DNA from: Chloroflexota bacterium | GTDB taxonomy: Bacteria; Chloroflexota; Dehalococcoidia; JACQGW01 | Direction of reading: 5' to 3' | NCBI GenBank assembly: GCA_016199325.1 | Contig: JACQGW010000400.1 | Location: forward strand, 1-28,549 | Length of the DNA stretch: 28,549 bases | In this document: positions 7,929 through 15,940 of the stretch, one piece after another | Position numbering within the stretch: the stretch's first letter is position 1 | Layout: the number at the start of each line of letters is the position of its first letter | Made by a program: the position numbers and the translations under genes | Notes under the pieces: generated by a model | Databases searched by the model: none | The model's input: only the letters and a program-made list of their open reading frames with translations | What the model was told of the DNA's origin: nothing

Positions 7929-8849
7929 TCAGGCCAGTTTGATGCGGGGGTCCAGCGCCGCGTAGAGAAGGTCTACGAACAGGTTGATGACAACGAAGCA
8001 AACAGCCACCAGGAACACACACGCCTGGACCATCGGGAAATCGCGATTGTAGACGGCCGTCACCGCCAGCAAGCCCACCCCGGGCCAGGCAAACACGGTT
8101 TCCAGCACTACCGCGCCACCCAGCAGGTATCCGAACTGCAAGCCGACGAGCGTGACCACCGGCAGGGCCGCGTTGCGCAGGGCGTGGCCGTACACCACGG
8201 CGCGCTCCCGCAATCCCTTGGCGCGCGCCGTTCGCACGTAGTCCTCGCCCAGCACGTCCAGCATCGTGGACCGCGTCAGGCGGGCGATGGCAGCCATGGA
8301 TCCGGTCGACAGGGCCAATGCGGGCAGGACAAGGTGCTGGATCCCGCCGGCGCCCATCGGCGGTAGCCACCGCAGCCAGACCGAAAACACGAGGATCAGC
8401 ATCAGACCCAGCCAGAACACCGGCATGGACTGACCGAGCAGGGCTGCCACCATACACAACAGATCGGAGGTGGAGTTCCGCCTCGTCGCCGCGCTCACCC
8501 CGAGCAACACTCCCACCGCGAGGGCTATGAGCATGGCCGCCGCAGTAAGCTGAAGGGTGGCGGGGAAGCGCTGAAGCACGATGGGGAGCACCGGCGCGTA
8601 GTAGACGAACGAGCGGCCCAGGTCGCCCCGCAGCGCCGAGCTCATGAAGTGGAAGTACTGCACGTACAGCGGCTGGTCCAGCCCGAGCAGCTCGCGAAAT
8701 GCCTGAACGTCCTCCGGTCGCACGGCGCTGAATGAGAGGATCGCCTCCGCCGGGTCCCCCGTCAGCCGCAGCGTGCCGAACACCACTGTGGATACCCCCA
8801 GCAGCACCAGCACCATGCGGATCAGCCTTGCCAACAGGAATCTGCCCAT
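7929..8849 (-). CDS. ABC transporter permease, DppB/OppB family
   Basis: A 306-aa inner-membrane permease with the N-terminal helix (LIRMVLVLLGVSTVVFGTLRL), the FGELxxLDxP-type region seen as LLGLDQPLYVQYFHF, about six membrane helices, and the EAA-loop segment VRTARAKGLRERAVVYGHALRNA that contacts the ATPase. It pairs with the DppC-like permease at 9023-9946 to import a peptide or similar compact solute bound by SBP2. The frame is open far upstream, but the family-typical start is ATG at 8849, with AAGGGAG about 12 bases upstream. The gene order is SBP, C, B, the reverse of the usual B, C. A 173-base gap with a heptamer repeat separates it from the C subunit. Confidence 0.92.
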   Translation of the reverse strand: MGRFLLARLIRMVLVLLGVSTVVFGTLRLTGDPAEAILSFSAVRPEDVQAFRELLGLDQPLYVQYFHFMSSALRGDLGRSFVYYAPVLPIVLQRFPATLQLTAAAMLIALAVGVLLGVSAATRRNSTSDLLCMVAALLGQSMPVFWLGLMLILVFSVWLRWLPPMGAGGIQHLVLPALALSTGSMAAIARLTRSTMLDVLGEDYVRTARAKGLRERAVVYGHALRNAALPVVTLVGLQFGYLLGGAVVLETVFAWPGVGLLAVTAVYNRDFPMVQACVFLVAVCFVVINLFVDLLYAALDPRIKLA

Positions 8850-8963
8850 CGCTCTCGCTCGCTCCCTTGTGCCGCCGGCAGTCCGCAGCGGGCGGCATCG
8901 ACTTCGGCGCTGGTGGAACACCACAGTACTACCGATGGGTAGCGCCCGTCGAAAGGTGACGGA

Positions 8964-8983
8964 ATGACGCATGACGCATGAAA
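8964..8983. repeat. Short heptamer repeat, ATGACGC x2 plus decayed unit
   Basis: Two exact ATGACGC units (8964-8970, 8971-8977) and a decayed ATGAAAC follow the same word and period as 5920-5954. It lies in the gap between the two permease genes. The rest of that gap (8850-9022) shows nothing recognisable. Confidence 0.7.
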
Positions 8984-9022
8984 CCGGCAAGTCGCATCCG
9001 TCAACATCAGCGTGGCACGCCG

Positions 9023-9946
9023 CTAAGTCCTCAGCCGTGGATCCAGCAGGTCCCGCAGGCCATCCCCCAGCAGATTGATACCCAGTACTGTCACCGTGAT
9101 GGCCAGGCCGGGGAAGGTGGTGACCCACCAGGCGCTGTAGAGGGATGCCCGGCCATCCGACAGCATGCTTCCCCACGTAGGAGTAGGTGGCTGGACCCCG
9201 AGGCCCAGGAAGCTCAGTGCCGCCTCCAGAATCACCATCTGCGCCAGTTGGAGCGTCGCCATCACGACCACCGGCGTCACCACCTGTGGGAGTATGTGGC
9301 GCCAGATGATCCGTGAGTCGGCGCAGCCAATCACCCGGGCGGCTTCCACGAACTCCCGCTCTCTGAGGGACAGGACCTGCCCGCGCACGATTCGGCCGTA
9401 GGAAACCCAGTGGGTGACGCCGAGGACGAGGACGGTGTTGAACAGGCTGGGTCCCAGCACGACGATAATCGCCACAGCCAGCAGAATGAAGGGGAAGCCC
9501 AACTGCACCTCAGCCAGCGCCATGATGACGTTGTCTACCCTCCCACGTCGGTATCCAGAGATCAGGCCCAGAGGGACGCCAATGCTGACCGACACGACCA
9601 CGGCGACAGCACCGACGGTAAGGGACACACGGGACCCGTGGATGATCCGGCTCAGCACGTCGCGCCCCAGGTTGTCGGTCCCAAGGATGTAGAGCGGCCT
9701 GCCGCCGGCTTCCCATGCCGGCGGCAGGAGCTTGTCGTAGGTGTTCTGCGCGGTGGGACTGCGGGGCGCGACCCAGGGGGCGCTTACTGCGACGAGCGAC
9801 ATGGCAAGCAGGAGCAGCGCTCCCGCAATCCCCAGCTTGCTGCGCCGGCAGGTCACAAGGACCAGGGCTAGGAGTGACCGCGGCTTGGGGGCCCCGTGGA
9901 CGGTCGCCGGCCATTGATCGGCGACTGCGCTGCCTGACGGCACCAC
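9023..9946 (-). CDS. ABC transporter permease, DppC/OppC family
   Basis: A 307-aa inner-membrane permease. A soluble N-terminus and one helix (LGIAGALLLLAMSLVAVSAPWVA) are followed by the DppC signature ILGTDNLGRDVLSRIIHGSR, four to five further helices, the EAA-type loop VEAARVIGCADSRIIWRHILPQ, and the C-terminal LLGDGLRDLLDPRLR. Start is GTG at 9946 (GTG GTG in tandem) just after a GGTGG-type site; the exact first codon is uncertain by one residue. It follows SBP2 by 29 bases, so the two are surely co-transcribed. No ATP-binding subunit is encoded here, so an ATPase from elsewhere must energise the importer. Confidence 0.92.
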   Translation of the reverse strand: MVPSGSAVADQWPATVHGAPKPRSLLALVLVTCRRSKLGIAGALLLLAMSLVAVSAPWVAPRSPTAQNTYDKLLPPAWEAGGRPLYILGTDNLGRDVLSRIIHGSRVSLTVGAVAVVVSVSIGVPLGLISGYRRGRVDNVIMALAEVQLGFPFILLAVAIIVVLGPSLFNTVLVLGVTHWVSYGRIVRGQVLSLREREFVEAARVIGCADSRIIWRHILPQVVTPVVVMATLQLAQMVILEAALSFLGLGVQPPTPTWGSMLSDGRASLYSAWWVTTFPGLAITVTVLGINLLGDGLRDLLDPRLRT

Positions 9947-9975
9947 GCCACCTACACGGCCACCGTCGCGTTCCG

Positions 9976-11562
9976 CTATTCCCAGGATGCCTCCCTGACA
10001 CTCATGCGCTCATCCACCCGGCCCTTCCAGCGGAGCGCCTTCTTGTGCGCGAAAATCTGCTCATCTTCGTAGCCGAAGATGAACGGGGCCTCTTCCTGGA
10101 TGAGCCGCTGGGTCTCCTGTGCCACTTTCTTGCGCTCTTCCGGGTTCATGGTGAGGGCTACCTTGTCGAGGATGGCGTCCATCCTGGGCGTGTTGTAGTA
10201 GATGCCGCGCCACTTGCTGTGGAAGTGGAGGCGGGTGCAGTACTCAAACGTGAGTTGCACATTGCCGCACCCCAGCAGATAGAAGCCCTCCACTCGCTTG
10301 TTGAGGAACTTGTCCCAGAAGGTCGCCCTCGCCACGGCCAGCATCTGCGTCCGCACCCCGATCTTCTCCAACTGCGCCGCGACCGCCTGGGCAACCTCCT
10401 TATCCTGTGTAAACCAGCCCACCGGCGTGTCGAAGGTCGTCTCAAACCCGTTGGGGTACCCTGCCTCCACCAGGAGGCTCTTTGCCTTATCCGGATTGTA
10501 CGGGTACGGCTGGAGGCTCGGATCAAAGCCCTCGGTGCCTTTCGCGATCATGGTCGAGAGGCGCTTGCCTCCCCCGACCACGTTCTTCATGATCTCGTCC
10601 CAGTTCACGGCATAGTTCATCGCCTGGCGCACGCGGCGATCGTCGAAGGGTTTCTTGAACGAGTTCATGCCGATGAACATGGCCCGCATGCTGCCCGCCG
10701 TCTGCACTGCCAGCGACGGATCCTTCTTGAGGTTCTCGACTTCGCTGGGGGGCACCAGGTCGATGATGTCCACCTCGCCGGAGCGCAAGCCCGCGATCTT
10801 GGTGCCCGGCTCTGCAACGTACTTGTAGGTGAACTTCTTGATCTTGGGCGACTTCCCCCAGTAGCTCGGGTTGGCCTCCATCTCGTAGAACTCGTCCTTC
10901 GCATACCGCACGATCTTGAACGGGCCAGTCCCAATCGGCTTGTCGCCAAAGGCGTCGCGGCCCATCTGCTGGTGGGCCCGATGGGGCACCGGCATGATGG
11001 TGGCCATCGGACCGGGCATGGACGCGTCGGGCGTCTTTGTGATCACGTTGACCGTATAGTTGTCGACCTTCTCGACCCCCTGGATGGACGTGAAGAACCC
11101 CCGGTGGGTATTGGGCGTCTTCGGGTCGAGCATGGTCTCGACGGTGTACTTCACGTCGTCGGCGGTCAATTCGTCGCCGTTGTGGAACTTGACGGCTTTC
11201 TTGAGCTTGAACTGCCAGGTGGTATCGTTCAGGAGCTTCCACGACTCGGCCAGACCCGAGTTGTCCAGTTGCAGCGTCTCGGGGTTCACCCCCACGAGTG
11301 CATCGAACAGGTGAAACTGGATATTGAACATCAGCGAGGCGATGGTTGGATCCATGCTGTCGGTCCGAGCCAGGCCACCAGAGGTGGCCATCGTGACCGT
11401 GTCCTTCGCTCCTCCACCCGGGCTCAGGCTCGAGCACCCCTGGAGCAGCGGGATTCCTCCAACCAGCGATCCTGCCAGCACCAGTCCGCTTTGCAACACA
11501 CGACGCCTACCAACCTGCCGACCCAGCAGTCCCGCGATTGCGCTATTCGCCAGTTTCATCAT
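9976..11562 (-). CDS. ABC transporter substrate-binding protein, SBP_bac_5 family (SBP2)
   Basis: A 528-aa solute-binding lipoprotein. Arg19-Arg21 (GRRRVLQSG) suggest Tat export, and the lipobox LLQGC puts the lipidated residue at Cys43. Family hallmarks include KKAVKFHNGDELTADDVKYT, IGTGPFKIVRY and VRQAMNYAVNWDEIM. ATG at 11562 follows GGAGGAGG; a second ATG directly after it (11559) could equally serve. It resembles SBP1 over its whole length and is directly followed by DppC- and DppB-like permeases. It precedes no ATPase. Substrate class is peptide-like by family only; members also bind sugars, nickel chelates and opines. Confidence 0.93.
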   Translation of the reverse strand: MMKLANSAIAGLLGRQVGRRRVLQSGLVLAGSLVGGIPLLQGCSSLSPGGGAKDTVTMATSGGLARTDSMDPTIASLMFNIQFHLFDALVGVNPETLQLDNSGLAESWKLLNDTTWQFKLKKAVKFHNGDELTADDVKYTVETMLDPKTPNTHRGFFTSIQGVEKVDNYTVNVITKTPDASMPGPMATIMPVPHRAHQQMGRDAFGDKPIGTGPFKIVRYAKDEFYEMEANPSYWGKSPKIKKFTYKYVAEPGTKIAGLRSGEVDIIDLVPPSEVENLKKDPSLAVQTAGSMRAMFIGMNSFKKPFDDRRVRQAMNYAVNWDEIMKNVVGGGKRLSTMIAKGTEGFDPSLQPYPYNPDKAKSLLVEAGYPNGFETTFDTPVGWFTQDKEVAQAVAAQLEKIGVRTQMLAVARATFWDKFLNKRVEGFYLLGCGNVQLTFEYCTRLHFHSKWRGIYYNTPRMDAILDKVALTMNPEERKKVAQETQRLIQEEAPFIFGYEDEQIFAHKKALRWKGRVDERMSVREASWE

Positions 11563-11771
11563 TTCCTCCTCCGGTGAATTCGACAACCACCCGACATCTG
11601 TTGCTCCCGCGACGGCAGCGAGTGCGAAACGCGCTCAGTCTTTACATGATGTTCCACCTCGCTCCACTACTGCTCCGCCGCTCCGCACCATTGACTAGCA
11701 TTCCGCTCCGGCTACGACCACCCCAAACGCACGATCGAGAGCGGGTGATCCGCAGCGCATAGAGACACGCC
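11563..11771. other. Gap between PrpD2 and SBP2
   Basis: A 209-base stretch without an apparent gene. I looked for a consensus promoter, a hairpin followed by T-runs, and the repeat words seen elsewhere, and found none that I would defend, apart from the SBP2 ribosome binding site at its low end. Confidence 0.5.
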
Positions 11772-13175
11772 TCAGTGGACCGGAGCCGGCCGGCTACAGG
11801 CCAGCAGGGTCAGCGTATCGGCAATCTTGGCGTGCCCTTCCAGGTGCAGAAGACGATCGGCTGCCTCTCGCACCTTCGGGCTGTCCACCAGCAGACCTGC
11901 CAACCGCTCGAACTTGGCTACCAGCTCCGCCTCCGTCATGGGCCGGACCGCCGACCCCCACACCTGGTCGATGCGACGCTTCAGGCACCGTCCATTTCGC
12001 AGCCGGACCTCCACTTCTGCAGGCCAATCGCGGGGATAGCACCGGGTCATCTGCTCGTCCGGCACCACTTTGACCCGCGAGGCCAGCTCGTGTACAGCTG
12101 GATCGGCGAGGCGCGCCGCCGCGAATTGCGCCACGTCCAACTGCCGATCGAAGATGCACGCGGCCACGGTGTAGGGCAGCGAGAGCTGGCAGTCGTAGAT
12201 GCTGCTGGACACATCGGTATAGTGGCCGCCGGTGAATTTCACGGCGTCGGGATAGGTGGTGACCACGACCTCGGCTACGTCCCCCGGCTTTACGTCGTGC
12301 TCCTGTACCAGGGCCAGCGTGACCTCGGCCGGCCCCGCGTTCAGCAGCCCCGTGGGGAAGGGCTTGTGACACACGTCCCGCGTGTGCCAGAGATCTCCCA
12401 GACCCTCCGTGAGCCCTTCGGGCCGTGGGTTTGAGCTCGTGAGACGGATGAACGCATGGTATCGAGGCGGCACGCCCTCCAGCGGTCCGGCGGTCATGCC
12501 CAGGTCGGCCAGCAGCGCCGCCTGAATACCGGTCATGGCCGCTTGGCCGCCATGCACCGGCTTGACGGTGTAGCCCTTGAAGACGCCGTCGCCGTTGGAG
12601 ATGGGGACGATGTGGCCGGCGATGCCCAGAGCGTTGGCCATCTTCTCTCCATCAAAGCCCAGGAGGTGACCCACCGCGGCCGCGGCACCCATCGTGTCCT
12701 GCGTTCCGGTTGCCTGGAAGCCCAGATGCCAGTGGGAGGGCTGCACGGCCATCCCCACTCTAGCGGCCGCTTCATAGCCCACAACCAGGGCGGTGACCAC
12801 CGCTCTGCCGTCGATCCCATGCGCATCGGCCACCGCCAGGACAGCAGGCACAACCCCGGAGCAGGGGTGTACCCTGGCCGTCAGCATGCTATCCTGCTGG
12901 TCCAGCACCTCGCACATGCAGCCGTTGACAAAGGCCGCGGATCGGGCAGAAGATCGGAAGCCATAGCCGAGAACGGTGGACTCCTCGCGATCGCCCAGGG
13001 CGCGGGCAAACTCGGCGATCTTGAGGTCACCATGCCGGCGCGCGTACGCCGCCCCGCCCAGGATCACCCCTACCGTGTCCAGGAGCGAGTGCTTGATCTT
13101 GACCACCACGTCCTCCGGTATCCGGTCGCAGGTCAGACCAGCCAGATAGTCGGCCATCTTGGCGGTGTAGTTCAC
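11772..13175 (-). CDS. MmgE/PrpD family protein (PrpD2)
   Basis: A 467-aa MmgE/PrpD-fold enzyme, probably a lyase or epimerase acting on a di- or tricarboxylate-like substrate in the cytoplasm. It is a paralogue of PrpD1 (4463-5872) with the same landmark segments: the LDQQDS...RVHPCSGVVPA region (Ser where PrpD1 has Thr), GHIVPISNGDGVF, HKPFPTGLLNAGPAEV, and DCQLSLPYTVA. Start is GTG at 13175 with AAGGGGAAG about 7 bases upstream. It lies 22 bases after the broken lipoprotein gene and 209 bases before SBP2. The repeated association of a PrpD with an SBP_bac_5 in both cassettes suggests that these enzymes act on the imported compound or its breakdown product (inference). Confidence 0.9.
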   Translation of the reverse strand: MNYTAKMADYLAGLTCDRIPEDVVVKIKHSLLDTVGVILGGAAYARRHGDLKIAEFARALGDREESTVLGYGFRSSARSAAFVNGCMCEVLDQQDSMLTARVHPCSGVVPAVLAVADAHGIDGRAVVTALVVGYEAAARVGMAVQPSHWHLGFQATGTQDTMGAAAAVGHLLGFDGEKMANALGIAGHIVPISNGDGVFKGYTVKPVHGGQAAMTGIQAALLADLGMTAGPLEGVPPRYHAFIRLTSSNPRPEGLTEGLGDLWHTRDVCHKPFPTGLLNAGPAEVTLALVQEHDVKPGDVAEVVVTTYPDAVKFTGGHYTDVSSSIYDCQLSLPYTVAACIFDRQLDVAQFAAARLADPAVHELASRVKVVPDEQMTRCYPRDWPAEVEVRLRNGRCLKRRIDQVWGSAVRPMTEAELVAKFERLAGLLVDSPKVREAADRLLHLEGHAKIADTLTLLACSRPAPVH

Positions 13176-13197
13176 TTCAGGCTTCCCCTTTCCACGT

Positions 13198-13776
13198 TCA
13201 TGACAGATCGGGCAGTATCCAGGATTCCTCCAGGAGCGACCAGAGCTGCTGCGGATTCAGCTTGTTCCAATCGATGTTGCGGGCGGCCTTGCCGTCCAGC
13301 CGCCCGCGTAGAACGAGAGTGGGTCCCCCAGTGTCGGGGCCGCCGGGCCGGGGCATCCAGCCCTCGACGGCGATGGTTTCCAGATGGTACGGCGATGTGA
13401 GCAAGACCCTGAGGAGGTCGTACGCGTCCTGGAGCACGGCCTCGCGCCCCGGCGAGCCACCGCCGGCTGGCACGACCGTGCTGAGAAACGAGATCTCTAC
13501 CGCCAGACGATCACTCGCCACAGGCATGACGACCAGCCGGCGAACCACCGGCGGACCGCCGTGTCAGGTGCAGGCGCCGGGGCGGTCCAGAAGCCGATCG
13601 ACGGCAAACCGGAGATCGGTTTCTACTCGCTCAAGCGTCGGTGCTTGGGGTCCGGCCTGCGTCAGGGTACAGGCTGGCAACAGCGCCAGCGCCAGGACGA
13701 GCAGCAGGCAGACCACGCGGAGATCGGGATCTGCCGCGGGCTGCGCCACGATTGAGACGGCCCCCGCCCTGTCCAC
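13198..13776 (-). pseudogene. Small lipoprotein gene interrupted by an in-frame TGA
   Basis: One reading frame of 193 codons with a single internal stop. The first 70 codons give a lipoprotein start: GTG at 13776 with GGAAGG 7 bases upstream, a hydrophobic stretch (VVCLLLVLALALLPAC) and lipobox Cys36. A TGA at 13564-13566 follows, then the same frame continues for another 121 codons (VVRRLVVMPVASDRLAVEISF and on) to 13198. The downstream part has no good ribosome binding site, so it is more likely the rest of one gene than a separate gene. I do not recognise the family. It has its own consensus promoter and heads the PrpD2-SBP2-permease cassette. Readthrough, a sequencing error or a true nonsense mutation are all possible. 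Confidence 0.6.
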
Positions 13777-13818
13777 GTCGCTCGCCTTCCACTCCCACCA
13801 CTCAGGAGAGAGTCAGGT

Positions 13819-13840
13819 CGGTATCCAGTAGCCGGGATAC
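13819..13840 (-). repeat. Heptamer-period leader element with inverted repeat
   Basis: On the plus strand CGGTATC, CAGTAGC, CGGGATA follow one another at 7-bp spacing. GTATCC (13821-13826) and GGATAC (13835-13840) form a perfect 6-bp inverted repeat with an 8-base centre. It lies in the leader just downstream of the -10 box, at nearly the same distance as the matching element in gntR1 (7827-7854). Confidence 0.7.
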
Positions 13841-13854
13841 GCTGCAGTGGCGAC

Positions 13855-13883
13855 AGTGTACCGCCTGTCCCTGCGGCTGTCAA
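13855..13883 (-). promoter_or_regulatory. Sigma-70-type promoter of the interrupted lipoprotein cassette
   Basis: On the minus strand: TTGACA (13878-13883), 17-bp spacer, TACACT (13855-13860), the same two boxes as for gntR1. The start point would be near 13848, about 72 bases before the GTG at 13776. This would drive the broken lipoprotein gene, PrpD2, SBP2 and the two permeases. Confidence 0.75.
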
Positions 13884-13910
13884 CAGGAGGATCAGCCTGT
13901 GTCGAATGCC

Positions 13911-14043
13911 TGACGAAACGAACCGCAGAGACGCGGGGGACGCAGAGAACGAGGTTCATGGCTTGTGCTTGTGACCGTGCTCCTCGAACCAGAAACCACA
14001 AACCAACAAACCCGTCCAGCGCCTCTGCGGTTTCGTTGGACGC
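13911..14043. repeat. Intergenic element bounded by inverted 9-bp-family words (copies c and d)
   Basis: On the plus strand GACGAAACGAACCGCAGAG starts at about 13913. On the minus strand CAACGAAACCGCAGAGGCGC ends the element at about 14042. The two ends are thus inverted copies of the same family word, enclosing about 90 bases. Inside, 13987-14014 holds heptamer-period AACCAGA, AACCACA, AACCAAC. The wider gap 13777-14054 (278 bases) otherwise holds the promoter and leader of the broken lipoprotein gene and no further gene. Confidence 0.6.
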
Positions 14044-14054
14044 TCCGACTGGGG

Positions 14055-14975
14055 CTACCGGTTCCTTCTTCGCGGGTCGAGCAGGTCGCGGAGGCCGTTG
14101 CCGATGAGGACGAAGCTCATGGCGGCGAGCATGATGGCGACACCGGGGGCGACCGCCGTCCAGGGGGCGAACTCCATGAACTGGCGGCTCTGGGCGAGCA
14201 TGCTCCCCCAGGTGGGGTTCGGCGGCGGTGCGCCGAGGCCGAGGAAGCTCAGGGCCGTTTCGATCAGAATGCCGCGGGAGAGCGCCAGCGCCGTCTCGAC
14301 GATGATCGGCGAGAGGATGTTGGGCAGGATGTGGCGCACAAGAACGCGGACGTGGCCGGCCCCGATGGTTCGGGCCGCCGTCACGAACTCGGTCTCCTTG
14401 ACGGCCAGCACCGGCCCGCGGGCGACCCGCGCCATGCCGGGCGTGTAGACGATGCCGATCACCAGGATCAGGTTCTGAACGCTCGGCCCCAGCGCCGAGA
14501 CGAGAGCAATTGCCAGCAGCAGCGCCGGGAAGGCGAAGAACACGTCGAGGACACGGGTGATGAGCTGGTCGATCCAGCGGCCGAAGTAACCGGCGACGAG
14601 GCCAAGGATGACCCCCCAGGTCAGGGCGAAGCCCACCGCCGGAAAGACGACGACGAACGAGACCCGTGAGCCATGGATGACTCGCGAGAGCACGTCGCGG
14701 CCGATCTGGTCGGTCCCCAGCCAGAACTGCTCACCCGGACGCTCGAGCGAGCGGCCCGGGAATACCTTGTTCGGGTCGTACGGCGAGACGGACGAGGCAA
14801 AGATGCCCGACAGCACAATGACCACCAGCAGCACGCTGCCGAGGAGCAAGACCGGATTGTTCCCCAGGGCTTGTACCACTGCCGTCCCGGCGGTAGCCCG
14901 GCCACCCCTGGACGCCCCGAGCGCCTGCCGGTATGGGCCATCGACCTGGAGGGCCGGAGTTCGTTCAGTCGCCAT
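14055..14975 (-). CDS. ABC transporter permease, DppC/OppC family (SBP3 system)
   Basis: A 306-aa inner-membrane permease with an N-terminal helix (NPVLLLGSVLLVVIVLSGIFA), the signature WLGTDQIGRDVLSRVIHGSR, EAA-type loop VTAARTIGAGHVRVLVRHILPN, and C-terminal IGNGLRDLLDPRRR. ATG at 14975 starts 8 bases after the DppB stop, with AGGTAAG in between or overlapping, so translation is probably coupled. It is the last gene of the SBP3-DppB-DppC group and is followed by the repeat-rich gap. No ATPase gene follows. Confidence 0.93.
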   Translation of the reverse strand: MATERTPALQVDGPYRQALGASRGGRATAGTAVVQALGNNPVLLLGSVLLVVIVLSGIFASSVSPYDPNKVFPGRSLERPGEQFWLGTDQIGRDVLSRVIHGSRVSFVVVFPAVGFALTWGVILGLVAGYFGRWIDQLITRVLDVFFAFPALLLAIALVSALGPSVQNLILVIGIVYTPGMARVARGPVLAVKETEFVTAARTIGAGHVRVLVRHILPNILSPIIVETALALSRGILIETALSFLGLGAPPPNPTWGSMLAQSRQFMEFAPWTAVAPGVAIMLAAMSFVLIGNGLRDLLDPRRRNR

Positions 14976-14983
14976 CGCGGTGC

Positions 14984-15934
14984 TTACCTGTACCGAATCC
15001 GCGGGTCCACCATCGCGTAGGCGAGGTCGGTGACGAGGTTCACCACCACGACGATCGCCGCGATGACGAGGACAACGCTCTGGACCACCACGTAATCCCG
15101 CAGGTTGATCGCCGTAATCGTCAGCCGACCGATCCCCGGCAGAGCGAATATCGTCTCGATGATGACAGTGCCGCCCAGCAGAAAGGCCATCTGGAGGCCC
15201 ACGACGGTGATCACCGGGATCAGGGCGTTCTTCAGAATGTGCCGATAGACGACCGTCCGCTCCCGGAGCCCCTTGGCGCGGGCGACGCGCACGTACTCCT
15301 GATCCATCGTCTCCAACGTCGCCGCCCGGGTGTTCTGGGCGACGGACGCCACCAGGCCCGTGCCCAGCGCAATCGTCGGGTAGAGCATCGAGAGAAGGTT
15401 GCGCCCGAGGTCCTCGTAGAACGGCACGTACTCGAACGTCGGGATGAACTTCAGGTAGATGGCGCCGAGCAGGATCAGAATCGTGCCCAGGAAGAAGTTG
15501 GGGATCGAGACGCCGACGATCGTCACCGCGCGGCCGATGACGTCCCAGATCCCCTTCCTGGTCGCCGCGACGACGCCCAGCGGGATGCCCCATACCAGCC
15601 CGAAGAGGACGGAGAGGAAGGCGAGCTCGGCGGTGACCGGCAGGCGCCGCACAATCTCGGACCAGACCGGCACCTTCATCGAGAGGGAGACGCCCAGATC
15701 GCCCTGCATCGCCCGAACGAGCCAGTCGAGGTACTGGACCGGCAACGGCCGGTCCAGCCCCAGCGAGCTCCGAATGTTCTCGAGCGCCTTCGGATCGCCC
15801 TGCGCCATCTCGGGACCCAGCACCATGGTGGCGAAATCGCCCGGCACGACACGCATGACCGCGAACGTGATGAGCGTGACGCCCCACAGCACCGGAATCA
15901 GGAGCACCAGCCGCGTGGCGACGTACCGCAGCAT
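14984..15934 (-). CDS. ABC transporter permease, DppB/OppB family (SBP3 system)
   Basis: A 316-aa inner-membrane permease: N-terminal helix LVLLIPVLWGVTLITFAVMRV, the LGLDRPLPVQYLDWL segment, about six helices, EAA-type loop VRVARAKGLRERTVVYRHILKNA, and C-terminal YAMVDPRIRYR. It begins 6 bases after the SBP3 stop and ends 8 bases before the DppC start, a tight SBP-B-C operon in the usual order, unlike the SBP2 system. Confidence 0.94.
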   Translation of the reverse strand: MLRYVATRLVLLIPVLWGVTLITFAVMRVVPGDFATMVLGPEMAQGDPKALENIRSSLGLDRPLPVQYLDWLVRAMQGDLGVSLSMKVPVWSEIVRRLPVTAELAFLSVLFGLVWGIPLGVVAATRKGIWDVIGRAVTIVGVSIPNFFLGTILILLGAIYLKFIPTFEYVPFYEDLGRNLLSMLYPTIALGTGLVASVAQNTRAATLETMDQEYVRVARAKGLRERTVVYRHILKNALIPVITVVGLQMAFLLGGTVIIETIFALPGIGRLTITAINLRDYVVVQSVVLVIAAIVVVVNLVTDLAYAMVDPRIRYR

Positions 15935-15940
15935 GGCCCC

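Noticed and set aside
7918..7937. Intrinsic terminator after the DppB-like gene
   Set aside because: A short GC stem can form but there is no T-run on the transcribed side.
13564..13566. TGA as selenocysteine codon
   Set aside because: The residue has no selenoprotein context (no redox family, no visible SECIS-like hairpin directly after it); nonsense or error is simpler.
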